DNA of 64,000 nucleotides from Stramonita haemastoma (GCA_030674155.1 CM060328.1:36011816-36075815), one strand, 5' to 3'; positions 31,576 to 44,213 are shown, counted from the stretch's first letter. The notes: generated from the sequence alone by a model not told the origin. A program made the numbers and translations.

Positions 31576-31660
31576 TTATCAAATCCAATCCAATTAAAAT
31601 CATTTATAAATATAAAGAATATAGAGCATAGGTGACAGAACCATACCTTGAAGGGAATCA
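31570..31660 (-). pseudogene. Reverse-transcriptase-like remnant beside array A, copy 5
   Basis: The minus strand reads LQGMVLSPMLYILYIYK within the open stretch 31,600-31,836, continuing directly from array A. It supports the same origin as 24,632-24,722. Confidence 0.45.
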
Positions 31661-32417
31661 ATGAATGCTGACTTTGAAGTCTTGGCAGTGAAGAAGTCCA
31701 TGCAGTGACAAAGTAGTCCTTGCAGCAATGAGATGCTTGTGGCAATGAAAAAAAGTCTAGGCAATGAAAAAGCCTTTGCAAAGAAGACATCCTTGCAATG
31801 AAGAAGTCCTTGCAGTGTTGGTACTCTTTGCAACAATGAGATGCTTGCAGCAAAGGAAAAGTCTTTAACGTGAAGAAGTCCTTGCAGTGATAAAGAAGTC
31901 CCTGCAGTAATGAAGTACCTGCAGGGATGATGAAGTCCTTGCAGTGATGAAGAAGTCCTTGCAGAGATGAAAAAGTCCTTGCAGGGATGATGAAGTCCTT
32001 GTGGTAATGATGCAGTCCTTGTAATCTAGTCCTTTCCATGATTAAAAAAAGTCCCTGCATAAATCCTGCAGTGATAAAGACATCTTTGTGGTGGTGAACA
32101 AGACCTTGCAGTGATGAGAAAGTCCTGCAGCGATGACAAAGTCCTTGCAGCGATGAAGAGGTGATTGCAGAGATGAAGAAATCCTTGCAGTGATGAAGAG
32201 TCCTTGCATAGATGAAGAAGTCCTTGCACCAATAAAGATGTTATTGCAGCAATGAAGTAGTCTTTTCTGTGACTAAAAAATCCTTGCTTGGATGGAAAAC
32301 TCCTTGCAGCAATTAACAAGCCACGAACAATTCCTTGCAACAATGAAGTTTTCCCAACAGCGACAAAAAAAAGTCCTTGCAGCAATAAAGAACTAAGTTT
32401 CAGAGCAGATATTAAAT
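31647..32417 (-). repeat. 20-bp array A, copy 5; candidate exon
   Basis: Open over 31,557-32,060 and 32,026-32,496 on the minus strand. Donor CCCTTCAAG|GTATGG present; the acceptor is of the degraded subtype shared with copy 2. Confidence 0.6.
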
Positions 32418-32635
32418 TTATCAGTAATAGATTGATGCACAAATTATTAGCCAAAAACACCAACTTTACAGCCACCTGATTATGAGTTTTTTTCAATGGA
32501 CAATTGAAGAAATCTTCTGATTTGAAATATGAGTTTCAAACTTGGTACAAAATGTGTAATGGCAAGAAAACTGCACAAAGTCTTTTTATTTCTTTTGTGG
32601 GGCCTCAAACCTATTTTTTCCCCCATTTTTTCTTT
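32418..32635 (-). other. Linker L1, copy 5
   Basis: Same subtype as copy 2. No gene found. Confidence 0.55.
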
Positions 32636-33174
32636 TAATTTGTGAGGCCTCCAACCACCTTTTCTTTTCCCCATTTAAAAATACAAAAAAAAAGTATGTG
32701 GGGCCTCCAACCACCTTTTCTTTTCCCCATGTTTTTTCTTTGAAAAAAAAAAGGTATGTGTGGGGCCTCCAACAACCTTTTCTTTTCCCCGTTTTTTTTA
32801 ACTTTAAAAAAAAAAAGTATGTGGGGACTCCAACCACCTTTTCTTTTCCCCATGTTTTTTTCTTCAAATAAAAAAAGTATGTGGGGCCTCCAACCACCTT
32901 TTCTTTTCCCCGGTTTTTTTCTTTAAAAAAAAAAAGTATGTATGGGGCCTCCAACCACCTTTTCTTTTCCCCATTTATTTTCTTTTTAAAAAAAAATAGT
33001 GTGGGGCCTCCAACCACCTTTTCTTTTCCCCATTTCTTTTCTTTGAAAAAAAAAATGTGTGGGGCCTCCAACCACCTTTTCTTTTCCCCTTGTCTTTTTT
33101 TTTCTTTTTTACTTTTTTATCTCTTTCTCTTCTTTTTATGTGTGGGGCCTCCAACCACCTTTTCCTTTCCTTTC

Positions 33175-33211
<37 letters not shown>

Positions 33212-33275
33212 TTATCTCTTTCTCTTCTTTTTATGTGTGGGGCCTCCAACCACCTTTTCTTTTCCCCATTCCCCC
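32636..33275. repeat. Array B, copy 5
   Basis: About 11 units, most with the A-run spacer of copy 2 (aaaaaaaaaagtatgtgg). Contains a T run of about 30 bases near 33,176-33,205. Confidence 0.85.
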
Positions 33276-33465
33276 CCCCCTCCCTTTTTTTTTTTATATC
33301 TTTCATTCTCCCCTTTTTTCACACTTTTCTTTCTAGTTTCAGTTTAAATCACCTACACAAACACTCATTCAAATGGAAAAAAACTATCAAAGAAAGGAAT
33401 GCTCAAAAAAACAGGATTAGAAAAAAAAACTAATACACACATTTAGACAGGAGCATTCTGTCTTC
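33276..33465. other. Linker between array B and SINE-I, copy 5
   Basis: Matches 11,396-11,594. No gene found. Confidence 0.5.
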
Positions 33466-33800
33466 AACCGGACAGCCTAGTGGTTAGAACATTGCATTTA
33501 CAATCTGATGACCTAGGTTCAAATCCTGTTCAAGGGTGTATTTTCCCCTGGTGTTAACATCAGTGCAGACTCCACTCCCCCCTAAAGTCCTTTGGATGAG
33601 ACTATAAAATGCGTTCTGCTATGCAAACGCATGCAGAAGACCTTGCACATACGTTAAGACTGTTCCGCTTTTCAAAAGAGTAGGCCATTGTGTGCTGGTG
33701 GGAACAGATGACAAAATTTACACAACTGCATACACACAGGGACTGGATGTAAAAAAGCACACGAGTGCTTATTCCATTATCCTCGATATAAAAAAAAAAT
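33466..33800 (+). mobile_element. SINE-I, full length, copy 5
   Basis: As 11,595-11,900 but with the longer 3' end 'attccattatcctcgatata'. The head keeps the A-box-like TAGCCTAGTGG (near 33,475) and B-box-like GGTTCAAATCC. Confidence 0.75.
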
Positions 33801-33816
33801 ATAAATATATATATAT

Positions 33817-33855
<39 letters not shown>
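33795..33855. repeat. (TA)n microsatellite
   Basis: An AT run of about 60 bp with one interruption, at the SINE-I tail. Confidence 0.9.
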
Positions 33856-33859
<4 letters not shown>

Positions 33860-36690
33860 TCAAAACAATACCCTAAAATTCATGCTGCTTTAACAAGTTT
33901 GTTGCAGTCCAATCTGCCATGGCATTATCAGTCCTAAGGCCACAGCATGGATTTGCCCACAATTCACTCTCTTCCTACCCACATCAACAGGTACTTCAGA
34001 ACTGGAATCTTGTAACAACACATCACAACAAACATCATTTCTGCACTACGAGATCATAAGAAGAAATTCAGTCTGATCAGAAACGACAAAAAACATAAGG
34101 TATGGGAAACAACTTTTTCACTAAAAACATCATATATACAAGTAATGGTAATTGTAAAGCGACATAATAAAATCATACAAACAAGTACTATAACTCTGCT
34201 GCTTTCATAAATTACAAACATCCAGGCTAACCTGTCAACACAATTCAATGGACAACTGAACAGTATTCACAAATTAAAATGGGATTTCACAACTCACTGT
34301 AATAGTAAAAATGATGACATTTAAGCAGCCTGATGTTTTCAACATTATTTTTTTCCTTTTTTTCTTCATTTTTAACAACTTTTTTGTTGGGCCTCCAACC
34401 ACCTTTTCTTTTCCCCATTTTTTGTGGGTCCTCCATCTTCCACTTATATTTTCATTTTCTAACACCCAAGCTTTATGTCACATACACAAACATCTATTAA
34501 AAACAAAGAAACAAAAAATACTTCAAATTCATGTACCAAAACAAGTGATTAAAAAGAATACAAAAAAAAGACCCATACAAACTGAAGTAGGGACACTTTG
34601 TCATGAAAAAGCATGTACATCCACACATGCAACTGTGGTGCTGGTTTTACAACAGAAGCAAAAATCTTGCTTTAAATATCATGGCTACTTGTCTGTGATA
34701 GTCCATGATAGCACCAGTGCACATATTTGCTTGCACTACAAACTATCCATCATGTGCATACATACATACATACATACAAACATACATACAAACATACATT
34801 CATACAAACACACACACACACACACACACACAAACATTGTTTATGGTCAGAGCATTGCATATATGCAGTCTGACAGCCTGGGTTTGAGCTACACCCATTC
34901 AAACATCATTGCCGAATCCAGTCCTTGGGATGAGACTGTAATCTTGCACACATGTAAAAAACCTGGTTTGCCTTTTGGAAGAGTATGCCATTGTATGCCA
35001 GTAGGAACGGATTACTTAAACTCAATCTCTTTTCCTAATTCGCATATCCCTGAATAAATACCATGCTACTTTCTCCAAAATATCTATTTTTCCCAAATTT
35101 CACTCCTCCTCAAACTCGTTTATTGGTTTCAGGACAGTTCAGATATCATTATGTCCATGTACCATTGCATCCACCTGCCAGTGTGTTCACATGCAGGGTA
35201 GGGGTTAGGGTAAGTATAAACAGTTAGTATCAGGTTATGGTTAGGATTAGGGACAGTGCTGTCAGTTTGTCTGTATGTATGCATGGATGCATGCATGTGG
35301 ACACAATGGTATATGGACACCATGATATTCAAATCTTCTTTTAATAAACTTTTTATTCCCACCTAAAGCTGAGGGTAATTCTGAGGGTTTTTTTTTACCC
35401 CAACACCACAAAAAAGTGCTGCAAGTCTTTTAGTTGTTGTTTTTTACCCCAAAACCCAAAAAATGCTGAAAGGCTTTTAGTTTTTTTTACCCCAACACCA
35501 CGGAAAAGGCTCCATGGCCGAAACTTTTTTTAATCCAGTAAAAAAAAATATTTTAAAAAAAGGGAAAAAGGATTTAAGTCTTAAGAAAGCCATTTTATGC
35601 ACCTTTGCTATAATTTTCCCTCAATTACATATGTGAAGATCTCGTAATTCATGTCAGTGTTTTGTAGGTTATGGAAACATGAACACATCCAGCATACATC
35701 CCCAAAGTCAGAATGTGTCTACCATCATGGTGGACAAAAACAGCCCCATATGTAAAATCTCACCATTGGTGAAGCTCAGAGATCTAGGCAAGGAAAAAGA
35801 AAAGAAAATGTAAATACATAACACATACTAAAAAAATCACATGTATATATATGCATGCTCACAAACACGCACACACACAGACACAGACACAGACAGACAC
35901 ACGCAAGCCCACTCATATGAGCGCACTTGCACACAAACTCACGTCTCCTACCCATCACTATAACTTTCCAATGGAGAAAAAACAACAAACACAGACTAAT
36001 CCATCTGCTGTGCTGGCTTTAGTAGCCGACCAATCACTGCATACTTGCAAACAATACTGAGTGCTGCTGTAAAATAGGCAGGGGCTTCCAATGATAAAAT
36101 CAAACACTAAAAACAATTCTAGAATGCCAATTCATTTGCACACACACATAGTTCATACACACATTACACTAAAAACTGTGCAACTAATCATTTACTTAAT
36201 TTTCCATATTAATCCTTCATAAACCCTCACATTTTCATCTAGTTGGTTTCAGTTGCAGCTTTACTATACCTTCTGACAGATAAAATCTATTAAAAGCAGA
36301 TGACTAAGTCTATGGATTTACAAGCAACACAAATACAGTCAAATTTATTGAAATCAAAAAAGCATTCTGAGATCAGAACATGTTTTCAATGGACTTTTCA
36401 TTTATGCTTGTAGGAAATAAAAGTATTTTTTACATACACTCAGCCAATTTTTTTTTCTCTCTAAGGTCTCCACCTTTGTTTAAAGGGGGGTGGGGGCAGA
36501 AGGGACAAGTATACTTTTCTTCTTTTTTTAGGGGAAGGGGGTGGGTCCTTTTGTCTAGTCTTTTTTCTGATTTTTCAAGGCCTTCCACCTATTATTTTTT
36601 CCATAGTCTTTTGGTGTTTGTTTGGGGTCTGGAGGCAGGGAAGGATTTTTTTTCTTTTTCTGGGAAAAAAGAAGAAGTGGTAAAGATAAA
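33856..36690. other. Block M5, copy 5
   Basis: Third M5 copy. It has the single B unit at 34,385-34,435, tetranucleotide ACAT and CA runs at 34,758-34,832, the SINE-I-like segment (34,850-35,010) and the shortened minisatellite. It is closer to copy 1 than to copy 2 in its first 700 bp. No coding region is supported. Confidence 0.7.
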
Positions 36691-38675
36691 GCACTGATGC
36701 TGAAGAAGTCGTGGTGATGATGAATCATGGTGATAGGGTATATTCTAGTGATGATGTCAGTCCTGTGGACATAACATTTTGGTGATGATGCAATCTTGGC
36801 ATTGACAAAGTCTTGGCAATAATGAAGTCATGGTGTTGATAAAATCTGGTGTTGACAAAGTTTCTATCATGATAAAATCTTGATTTTGATAAAATCTTGG
36901 CATTGATGAGGTCTTGGTGATGATAAAGTCTTGATTTTCATTGAATCTTGGTGTTGGTGAAGTCTTGGCATTGATGGAACTCTTGGTGTTAACAAAGTCC
37001 TGGTGAGGAAGAAGTCTTGGTGATGATGAAGTCCTGGTGTTGATGAAGTCCTGGTGCTAATGAATTTCTGGTGTTGATGAAGTCCTGATGCTGATGAAGT
37101 CTTGGTGCTGATGAAGTCCTGGTGATGATGAAGTCCTGATGCTGATGAAGTCTTGGTGCTGATGAAGTCCTGGTGATGATGAAGTCCTGGTGTTGATGAA
37201 GTCCTGGTGCTGATGAAGTCCTGGTGTTGATGAAGTCCTGGTGCTGATGAAGTGTTGGTGCTGATGAAGTGTTGGTGCTGATGAAGTGTTGGTGCTGATG
37301 AAGTTCTGGTGTTGATGAAGTTCTGGTGTTGATGAAGTTCTGATGTTGATGAAGTGATGGTGATGATGAAGTCTTGGCACTGCCCAAGTCTTGGTGATGA
37401 TGAAGTTTTAGTGTTGATGAAGTCTTGGTGAGGATGAAGTCATGGTTTTGATGAAGTCCTGGTGATGATGAAGTCATGGTGATGATGAAGTCATGGTTTT
37501 GATGAAGTCATGGTGATGATGAAGTCCTGGTTTTGATGAAGTCCTGGTGATGATCAAGTCATGGTGTTGATGAAGTCCTGGTGCTGATGAATTTCTGGTG
37601 TTGATGAAGTCTTGGTGATGATGAAGTCTTGGTGATGATGAAGTCTTGAAATTGACAAAGCCTTAGTGAAGACAAAGTCTCAGCATTGAAGTCTTGGTGA
37701 TGATGAAGTCCTGGTGGTGTTGAAGTCCTGGTGTTGATGAATTTCTGGTGTTGATGAAGTCCTGGTATTGATGAATTCTGGTGTTGATGAATTTCTGGTA
37801 ATGATAAATTTCTGGTGATGATGAAGTCTTGGTGATGATGAAGTCTTAGTGATGTTGAAGTCATGGTGATGATGAAGTTTTAGTGCTGATGAAGTTTTAG
37901 TGATGATGAAGTTTTAGAGCTGATGAAGTCCTGGTGTTGATGAAGTCTTGGTGCTGATGAAGTCCTGGTGTTGATGAAGCCTTGGTGCTGATGAAGTCTC
38001 TGTGATGACAAAGTCTTGACATTGGTAAAGTCTTCATGATGATGAAGTCTTGGTGATGATAAAGTCTTGGGACTGACGAAGTCTTGGCACTGACGAAGTC
38101 TTAGTGATACTGAAGTCTTCATGATGATGAAGTCTTGGTAATGATGAAGTCTTGGTGATAATGAAGTCTTGGCACTGACGAAGTCTTGGTGTTGATGAAG
38201 TCTTGGCACTGACGAAGTGTTGGTGTTGATGAAGTCTTGGCACTGACAAAGTCTTGGTGTTGATGAAGTCTTGGCACTGACAAAGTCTTGGTGATGATGA
38301 AGTCTTGGTGATACTGAGGTCTTCACGATGATGAAGTGTTAGTGATGACAAAGTCTTGGCACTGACGAAGTCTTGGTGATGATGCAGTCTTCATGATGAT
38401 GCAGACTTAGTGATGACATAGTCTTGGCACTGATGATGTCTTGGTGACAACAAAGTCTTGGTGATGATGAAGTCTTGGTGCTGATGAATTCTGCACTGAT
38501 GAAGTCTTGATAATGAGGAAGGCTTGGTGTGGAAGACATTTTGGTGATGATGAAGCCCTGGCAATGATGAAGTCATTGCTTGGTGAAATCCTAGCATCGA
38601 AGTCTTGGCAATAATGCAGGCGTCAAGGCTTGGTCATAATGAAGTCCTGATGGTCATGACAGTCTTGGTGATGTC
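36691..38675 (-). repeat. 17-bp array C, copy 5 (expanded); candidate exon
   Basis: About 115 units of 17 bp. Internal blocks repeat at higher order, for example 'ctgatgaagtcttggtgctg' near 37,090 and 37,141 (51 bp, three units). Several minus-strand stretches are open for 100-160 codons (36,989-37,477; 37,880-38,326). The right edge has an acceptor-like TTTATCATCCTCAG|GACATC on the minus strand, so this would be the most upstream candidate exon of the locus. No known protein family. Confidence 0.65.
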
Positions 38676-40659
38676 CTGAGGATGATAAAGACATGTTGTT
38701 ACTACCACAAAACAGAAAAAAAGAATTATTCTTGATGATTTTTTATGTATTACCCAATAACTATTAACATACTGATAAAACAACTTGCCTCTTTGAAAAA
38801 ATCTTTCTCTGATCTAGATTCCATGCAATTCTCTCCCTTTTCTCTCTTCCCCCTTTCATCCCTCCACCCTCTCTCTCTCTCTCTCTCTCTGTTTGCATTG
38901 GCATGAATGATTTTTAATTATTTAATAGCTGAAATGAGTTTAGCATGACACTATTGCTGTGTTGCAGCATGTGTTTTTGTTTGTTCCTCGGCTGTAGCTC
39001 ATAATATTTTGCATTGCGCACAATTTTTCATTTTCAACCATAAATGAGGTACCTTTCACTATCTTCTGTTATTTTACAAAGAGATACATCCGATCTTTTT
39101 CTTAGAGTCGCCAAGTTTCATTACTTTATCTTTCTAATTTTCATTCTGATGCATACAAGTAGCTGGTTTCTGTGGTCTCATAGACCTTAATACACTAGGC
39201 ACTGATGAGTCAAAATACATCCAAAATAATTTTTTGTCCATATGTAAAGCCTCCGTGTTGTGCTCCATCTTTACAAGGAAACTTTTTTTTTTAAAATGTG
39301 TCACTAATCTTATCCACATGGACTTTCAAAATCTGAGGTCACCTTCAAGGCCTTGGTAAAACAATATGACAATGTTGTGCAGGCTTAAAAGAAAATTGAA
39401 AAAAAAAAAAAAAAAATAAACGATTGGACATGTATATAAAAAAAAAAAAATTAAACCGGGTTTGTGATGTCTGCATCGGTTTGTTCAGTGATAAAACTCT
39501 AAAATATATCAGATTTCGCAGGTTTATTTTGGTAGGCCAAAGAACATTCATGCAACTGGTCGACGTTTTTTTCTCTAGTACTCAGCTTATCACGCAAACG
39601 GTACTTACAAGAAAAATGGATCTCCAGCAGCACTGAAATATTAATTCATGTCAGGAAAGGCCCATGTACTCGGACTCTTGAAATCGGCCATTTTTTAAAT
39701 GTCTGGCTCGTGCAGGGCGGTTGGACACGATGTTCAGCATAAAATGCATGTTAAACTCAAAGCAATCAGAAACTTACACAACATTTATCATGATAATCAT
39801 CTTAACTACGATCACTTGCCAATGTTTACGCTATCAGACTGTTTAGCCAAGCAACATTAGAATGGCGGTTTTACTCACTCCTAGATCTTGCTAGGCCGAA
39901 GGGGGAATTAGTAACATTAGTAAGGGGGAGTTAGTAGCTCACCTTGAGCCCACAACAGGCTATGTGACGAGTAAGCCTACTCAAAATTGCTGTGATTTTC
40001 CACCATGCTACTTTCGGATCAGCGGAATAAAGTAAACCCTATCCAGAATCACACAAAGCAATCAGCTAGATAATTTACAGTTTTGAAGGCTTGGTCCTTA
40101 AACAGGTTCCCTGTACCCCAAGTCAAAGTGCCACTACCTTTATGGTGGCTATAAACTGTTCGCGTATGCAAAATCTCGCATTGGTGAATCTAGCTGTGGG
40201 CCTAGCGGATAAACGACTAAAAACAAAAACTGCTCTTTTCTTGTTTTCAAATTGACCTCAATTAAAAACAAAAACAGATTTATAAAGCAAAGTGTTTTTT
40301 GGTGGTTATGTTTTTTTGTTTTCTTTTCTTTTTGCGGGGGGGGGGGGGGGGGGGGTTGTAGCAACGATTTCTACCCCCAGCCTCTCCTCTTCTGAACCAT
40401 ACTCTGTTGGCTTAGGCCTATTGACTGTCCTACTGTGTAAGATAATAGTTCAGTTTTCAGTAAGGGGACGAAAAAGGGGAGAATCACACATGTGACATGA
40501 TAAGGCAGAATTCACCATACAACCCCTTTGGAAGTACATGACTGAAAATGTTAGCCTACATACGCATGTAACAAATTCAAGTGAGAGTCAGGTCCGGAAG
40601 GTATAGGTGGTAGTGAAATTATAATAATTATTTTTTTTAAATTCTTCAGCTATGCATTG
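38676..40659. other. Intergenic sequence
   Basis: Single-copy AT-rich DNA with a CT run at 38,869-38,891 and an A run near 39,399-39,415. Two CGGCCATTTT- and CCGCCATT-like motifs (near 39,686 and, on the minus strand, 39,861) resemble YY1-type promoter elements. No reading frame is convincing. It lies upstream of the satellite locus if that is transcribed on the minus strand. Confidence 0.4.
40336..40355 (+). repeat. Poly-G run (20 G)
   Basis: Uninterrupted G tract with clear quadruplex potential; also a likely site of sequencing-length error. Confidence 0.9.
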
Positions 40660-40787
40660 AAATAGGTAGGCATCCGTCAGTCTCGGAAGGCTATGGAGTT
40701 GTGCTCTACGCTCTGGAGCCAAAGCCTGGATTAATTAAGTATGAGGGCCATGCTGTTCATTTTTATTTATTTATTTTAAATTTTATC

Positions 40788-41135
40788 TATTCATTCATTC
40801 TTTTATATCCAGGATAATGGGATAAGCACTCATTAGCTTTTTTTTTTTTTACATCCAGTCCTTGTGTGTATGCAGTTTTGTAGATATTGTCATCCGTTCC
40901 CACCGGCACACAATGGCCTACTCTTACGAAAAGCGGGACAGGATTTAATGTGTGTGCAAGATGTTCTGCGTGTGTTCGCACACGGGGACTCGGTTTATAG
41001 TCACATCCGAATTACTTTTGGGGAGAGTGGAGTCAGCACTGATGTTAACTCCAGGGGAAAAATCCCCTCGAACGAGAATCGAACCCTGGTCGTCAAATGC
41101 GAGCGCAATGTTCTGTCCACTAGGCTACCCGTCCC
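40788..41135 (-). mobile_element. SINE-I, full length
   Basis: The least diverged SINE-I outside the satellite locus. On the minus strand the tRNA-like head reads TAGCCTAGTGGACAG, with the B box in GGGTTCGATTCTCG, followed by the usual body and the end 'ggataatgggataagcactc' (plus strand). Just to its left (40,665-40,735) is another dispersed-looking segment with 'catccgtcagtctcggaagg'. Confidence 0.75.
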
Positions 41136-41599
41136 CCTATGTTACCCATGCAGCAGATCCCCCCCCCCCCCTTTCCCTCCCTCTCGACGTCGCTGGAATG
41201 GTCCATTGGAAAGGCAATCGCCGATAAGAATAGTTCCACTGCCGTCGCAGGAGCCGCCAGAACGTTGCCATTGCCATAGCATCATTTCATCATCCCCATC
41301 ACCATTGATCATCATGCAAAAATTTGCACGTTGCCATAACAGGCCTAAAGCCCCAACCGCCCAGGGAACTCCAACTCTCCGACTTTCCTCACGGGTGGGA
41401 TCTAAACATGACACCTGTATGCATGCTGGTTTTTATTTATTTTTTTGTTCTGGTTGAAATTGAAGCATGTTAAAAGCAGTCTATAATATACCACCACCAC
41501 AGATAATCAAGTGATTTAACAGCTGAAAAGCGAAATTTGTCTCAAACATGATTTACCTGAAGAAATTGGCATTTTTTTCAGCAACACAGCCTAGAAGAA

Positions 41600-41653
<54 letters not shown>

Positions 41654-42044
41654 AGAGGAGAGGGAGAGGGTGAGGGAGAGAGGAGGGGGGGGGAGGTAAG
41701 AAAGAAGAATTGGGGGTTAAAAAAGGGATGCTCAGCCCTCTCTCAATTTCTCTTTGTCTATCTTTGCATGCATGCACACACTTTCTCAGCCAGCCATTTA
41801 TTTCTTTTCCCCTTGTTCCCTCCCCTCACTCCCTTCCCTCATTAAGGCTTCCTCTGGGAAAGTACACAATCCCCTTTTATTCTTCATCTGCCACTGATGG
41901 GAGCAGACCAATAAAAGTGTCAGGTAGCTCAAGCTTTGATTTGGATAACTTGTTGCTGGTACCAAGGGACAGACACTTAACATTGAGCTCATACTATAGT
42001 ACTCTCTCTCTGTCAGTACTGAACCTCTGCATTTTATTCTTCCA
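41136..42044. other. Intergenic sequence with GA repeat
   Basis: Holds a C run (41,160-41,171) and a GA-rich microsatellite at 41,599-41,690. No gene supported. Confidence 0.5.
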
Positions 42045-42270
42045 GTAGTCTCTGGTCAGATCATAAACCAAGGTCCCATGTGCAATCACACAGAGAACAT
42101 CTTGGCACATGTTAAAACCTGTTCTGCTTTTTGTAAGAGCAGGCCATTGTGTGCTGATAGGAACAGATGACAAAATTTACAAAACTGCAAACACACTGGG
42201 ATTGGATGTAATAAAAGCACATGAGTGCTTATTACATTATCCTCAAAATAAAAGAATAAATAATAATATA
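42045..42270 (+). mobile_element. SINE-I, 5'-truncated
   Basis: 3' two-thirds of SINE-I ('caaggtcccatgtgcaat', 'gtaagagcaggccattgtgt', 'gtgcttattacattatcctc') with an A-rich tail. The tRNA-like head is missing. Confidence 0.7.
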
Positions 42271-43030
42271 AAACATTTTAAAAAGAAAAAGAAGAGGAAG
42301 TTGATGATGACCATAATACAGATGCTGAAGAAATTTATTCCATTGCACTTATTTCGCAGCTTTGATAAATCACATACTTTTACAGACTTAGAATATTTTT
42401 ATTGTTTAAAAAAAATTCTGATGAATAATTATAAATAATATTATTACTATTATTATTATTATTATTATTATTATTTATTATTATTATTATTATTGTAATG
42501 AGTGGGTTTGCGCATTTATTATATTGGTGTAATACAAATAGCAAAGTTTCAATTACAAAGTATGAGACACAAGTTAACCCTTGCCAATTCAAGGGGTGAT
42601 TTTCAACAAGAAAAGTCTAATACTAAACTTGAAAAAAAATGTTACAATAGCCATAGGGGGTGCAGCTCCCTAAACTGAAGCTTTAGAACAAATTTTAAAC
42701 TCTCCTCAAATTCAAATCAAATTTTAAAAGATGTAATGTTATATGAAAAAAAAATCCTTTAGTCAAATTACTCTCAAAGCACAACCAGTCAAGAGAAATA
42801 TGTTGGCAGTGTTGTTGTGTGAGCCTAAGCAGAAAGTCTTTAAAATGTTTGGGATCATTAACATTTAACTGAAGCCTTTTTCCTCATTAGATACATAAAG
42901 GTTCATACAGACCTCTGAACAGTATAAGATTCAAAGACTTTTCAAGGAGCTTTTCAAGAAATCTAAGGCTGTGATTGCTACAGTATTATGTTTGTAGCCT
43001 ACCTATGCCAAGCTCTATCATTCATTGCCA
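42271..43030. other. AT-rich intergenic sequence with (ATT)n
   Basis: ATT microsatellite at 42,436-42,496. Nothing else recognised. Confidence 0.6.
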
Positions 43031-43032
43031 CC

Positions 43033-43079
<47 letters not shown>

Positions 43080-43096
43080 TGTGTGTGTGTGTGTGT
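43031..43096. repeat. (TG)n microsatellite
   Basis: Nearly pure TG run with one GG interruption. Confidence 0.95.
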
Positions 43097-43104
43097 TTTA
43101 TTCT

Positions 43105-43316
43105 TTTTTTATATATTCTTTTATATCGAGGATAATGGGTAAGCACTCGTGTTTTTTTACATCCAGTCCCCATGTGTATGCAGCTTTGTAAATGTCATCT
43201 GTTCCCACAGGCACACGATGGCCTATTCTTACAAAATCTGGAACAGGATTTAACATGTGTGTAAGATGTTCTGCATGCGTTCACACAGGGAACTCAGTTT
43301 ATAGTCTCATCGAAGG
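43105..43316 (-). mobile_element. SINE-I, 5'-truncated
   Basis: Minus-strand SINE-I 3' part, beginning with the end motif 'ttcttttatatcgaggataa' and cut at 'tctcatcgaagga', where a TG run starts. Confidence 0.7.

Positions 43317-43389
<73 letters not shown>
43317..43389. repeat. (TG)n microsatellite
   Basis: Pure run of about 36 TG. Confidence 0.95.
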
Positions 43390-43394
<5 letters not shown>

Positions 43395-43442
43395 ATAAAA
43401 CTTGTTTTATCAAGGAATATGGATTATTTCTGTATTATACAT

Positions 43443-43445
<3 letters not shown>

Positions 43446-43515
<70 letters not shown>
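43446..43515. repeat. (TG)n microsatellite
   Basis: Pure run of about 35 TG. Confidence 0.95.
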
Positions 43516-43518
<3 letters not shown>

Positions 43519-43601
43519 AGAGATCATTGCTTTACTAAATTACTTACAATACTTATGTTTTGGGCATAACATCTGAGTTACTGCCAAACTTTAATGCTCA
43601 A

Positions 43602-43866
43602 TGGTATGTATGCATGTATGTATGTATGTATGTATGTGTGGGCATAGTGTATGTATGTATGTTATGTATGTATGTATGTATGTATGTATGTATGTATGTA
43701 TGTATGTATGTATGTTGTATTTATGTTGTGTATGTATGTATGTATGTATGTATGTATGTATGTATGTATGTATGTATGTATGTATGTATGTATGTATGTG
43801 TATGTATGTATGTATGTATGTATGTATTTATGTGTGTATGTATGTACTGTATGTATGTATGTATAC
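43602..43866. repeat. (TATG)n microsatellite
   Basis: About 265 bp of TATG with few interruptions. Apparent proteins of repeated MYVC/HTYI are artefacts of the repeat. Confidence 0.95.
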
Positions 43867-43884
43867 ATATTTATTTAAATTTAT

Positions 43885-44122
43885 TTTTATTTTGTTCTTT
43901 TATATCGAGGATAATGGAAGAAGTACTCATGTGCTTTTTTTCATCCAGTCCCCGTGAGCATACAGTTTTGTCAACATTGGCATCTGTTCCCACCAGCCCA
44001 CGATGGCCTACTCTTACAAAAAGCGGAACAGGATTTAAGGTGTGTGCAGAACATGCAACAGGGCCTCGGTTTACAGTCTCATCCGAAAGACTTTTTAAGT
44101 TTTGAGGAGAGTGGAGTCAGCA
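43885..44122 (-). mobile_element. SINE-I, 5'-truncated
   Basis: Minus-strand SINE-I 3' part with 'ttttatatcgaggataatgg' and 'tggcctactcttacaaaaag'. Flanked on both sides by microsatellites (TATG left, TA right). Confidence 0.7.
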
Positions 44123-44140
44123 TACATATATGTATGTGTG

Positions 44141-44142
<2 letters not shown>

Positions 44143-44210
<68 letters not shown>

Positions 44211-44213
44211 AAT

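Larger units (their letters stand above)
25811..31646 (-). repeat. Macro-unit copy 4 (M5, C and A' absent)
   Basis: This 5.8-kb copy runs A, L1, B, diverged SINE-I, then directly D, E, F, G and SINE-IV/SINE-I. The M5, C and A' modules are missing. Its missing block differs from that of copy 3, so the two shortenings are at least partly separate events. Confidence 0.8.
31647..38675 (-). repeat. Macro-unit copy 5 (ends in an expanded C array)
   Basis: This copy has A, L1, B, SINE-I, M5 and then a C array of about 2 kb, more than three times the length in copies 1 and 2. No A', D, E, F or G follows. Single-copy DNA begins at about 38,690, so this is the right edge of the satellite locus. Confidence 0.85.

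Noticed and set aside
40665..40735. Conserved gene fragment 'catccgtcagtctcggaagg'
   Set aside because: No reading frame; it looks like a dispersed repeat next to SINE-I, but only one copy is in the window, so no family call is made.
43602..43866. Reading frames of repeated MYVC / HTYI
   Set aside because: Direct translation of a TATG microsatellite; open on both strands.
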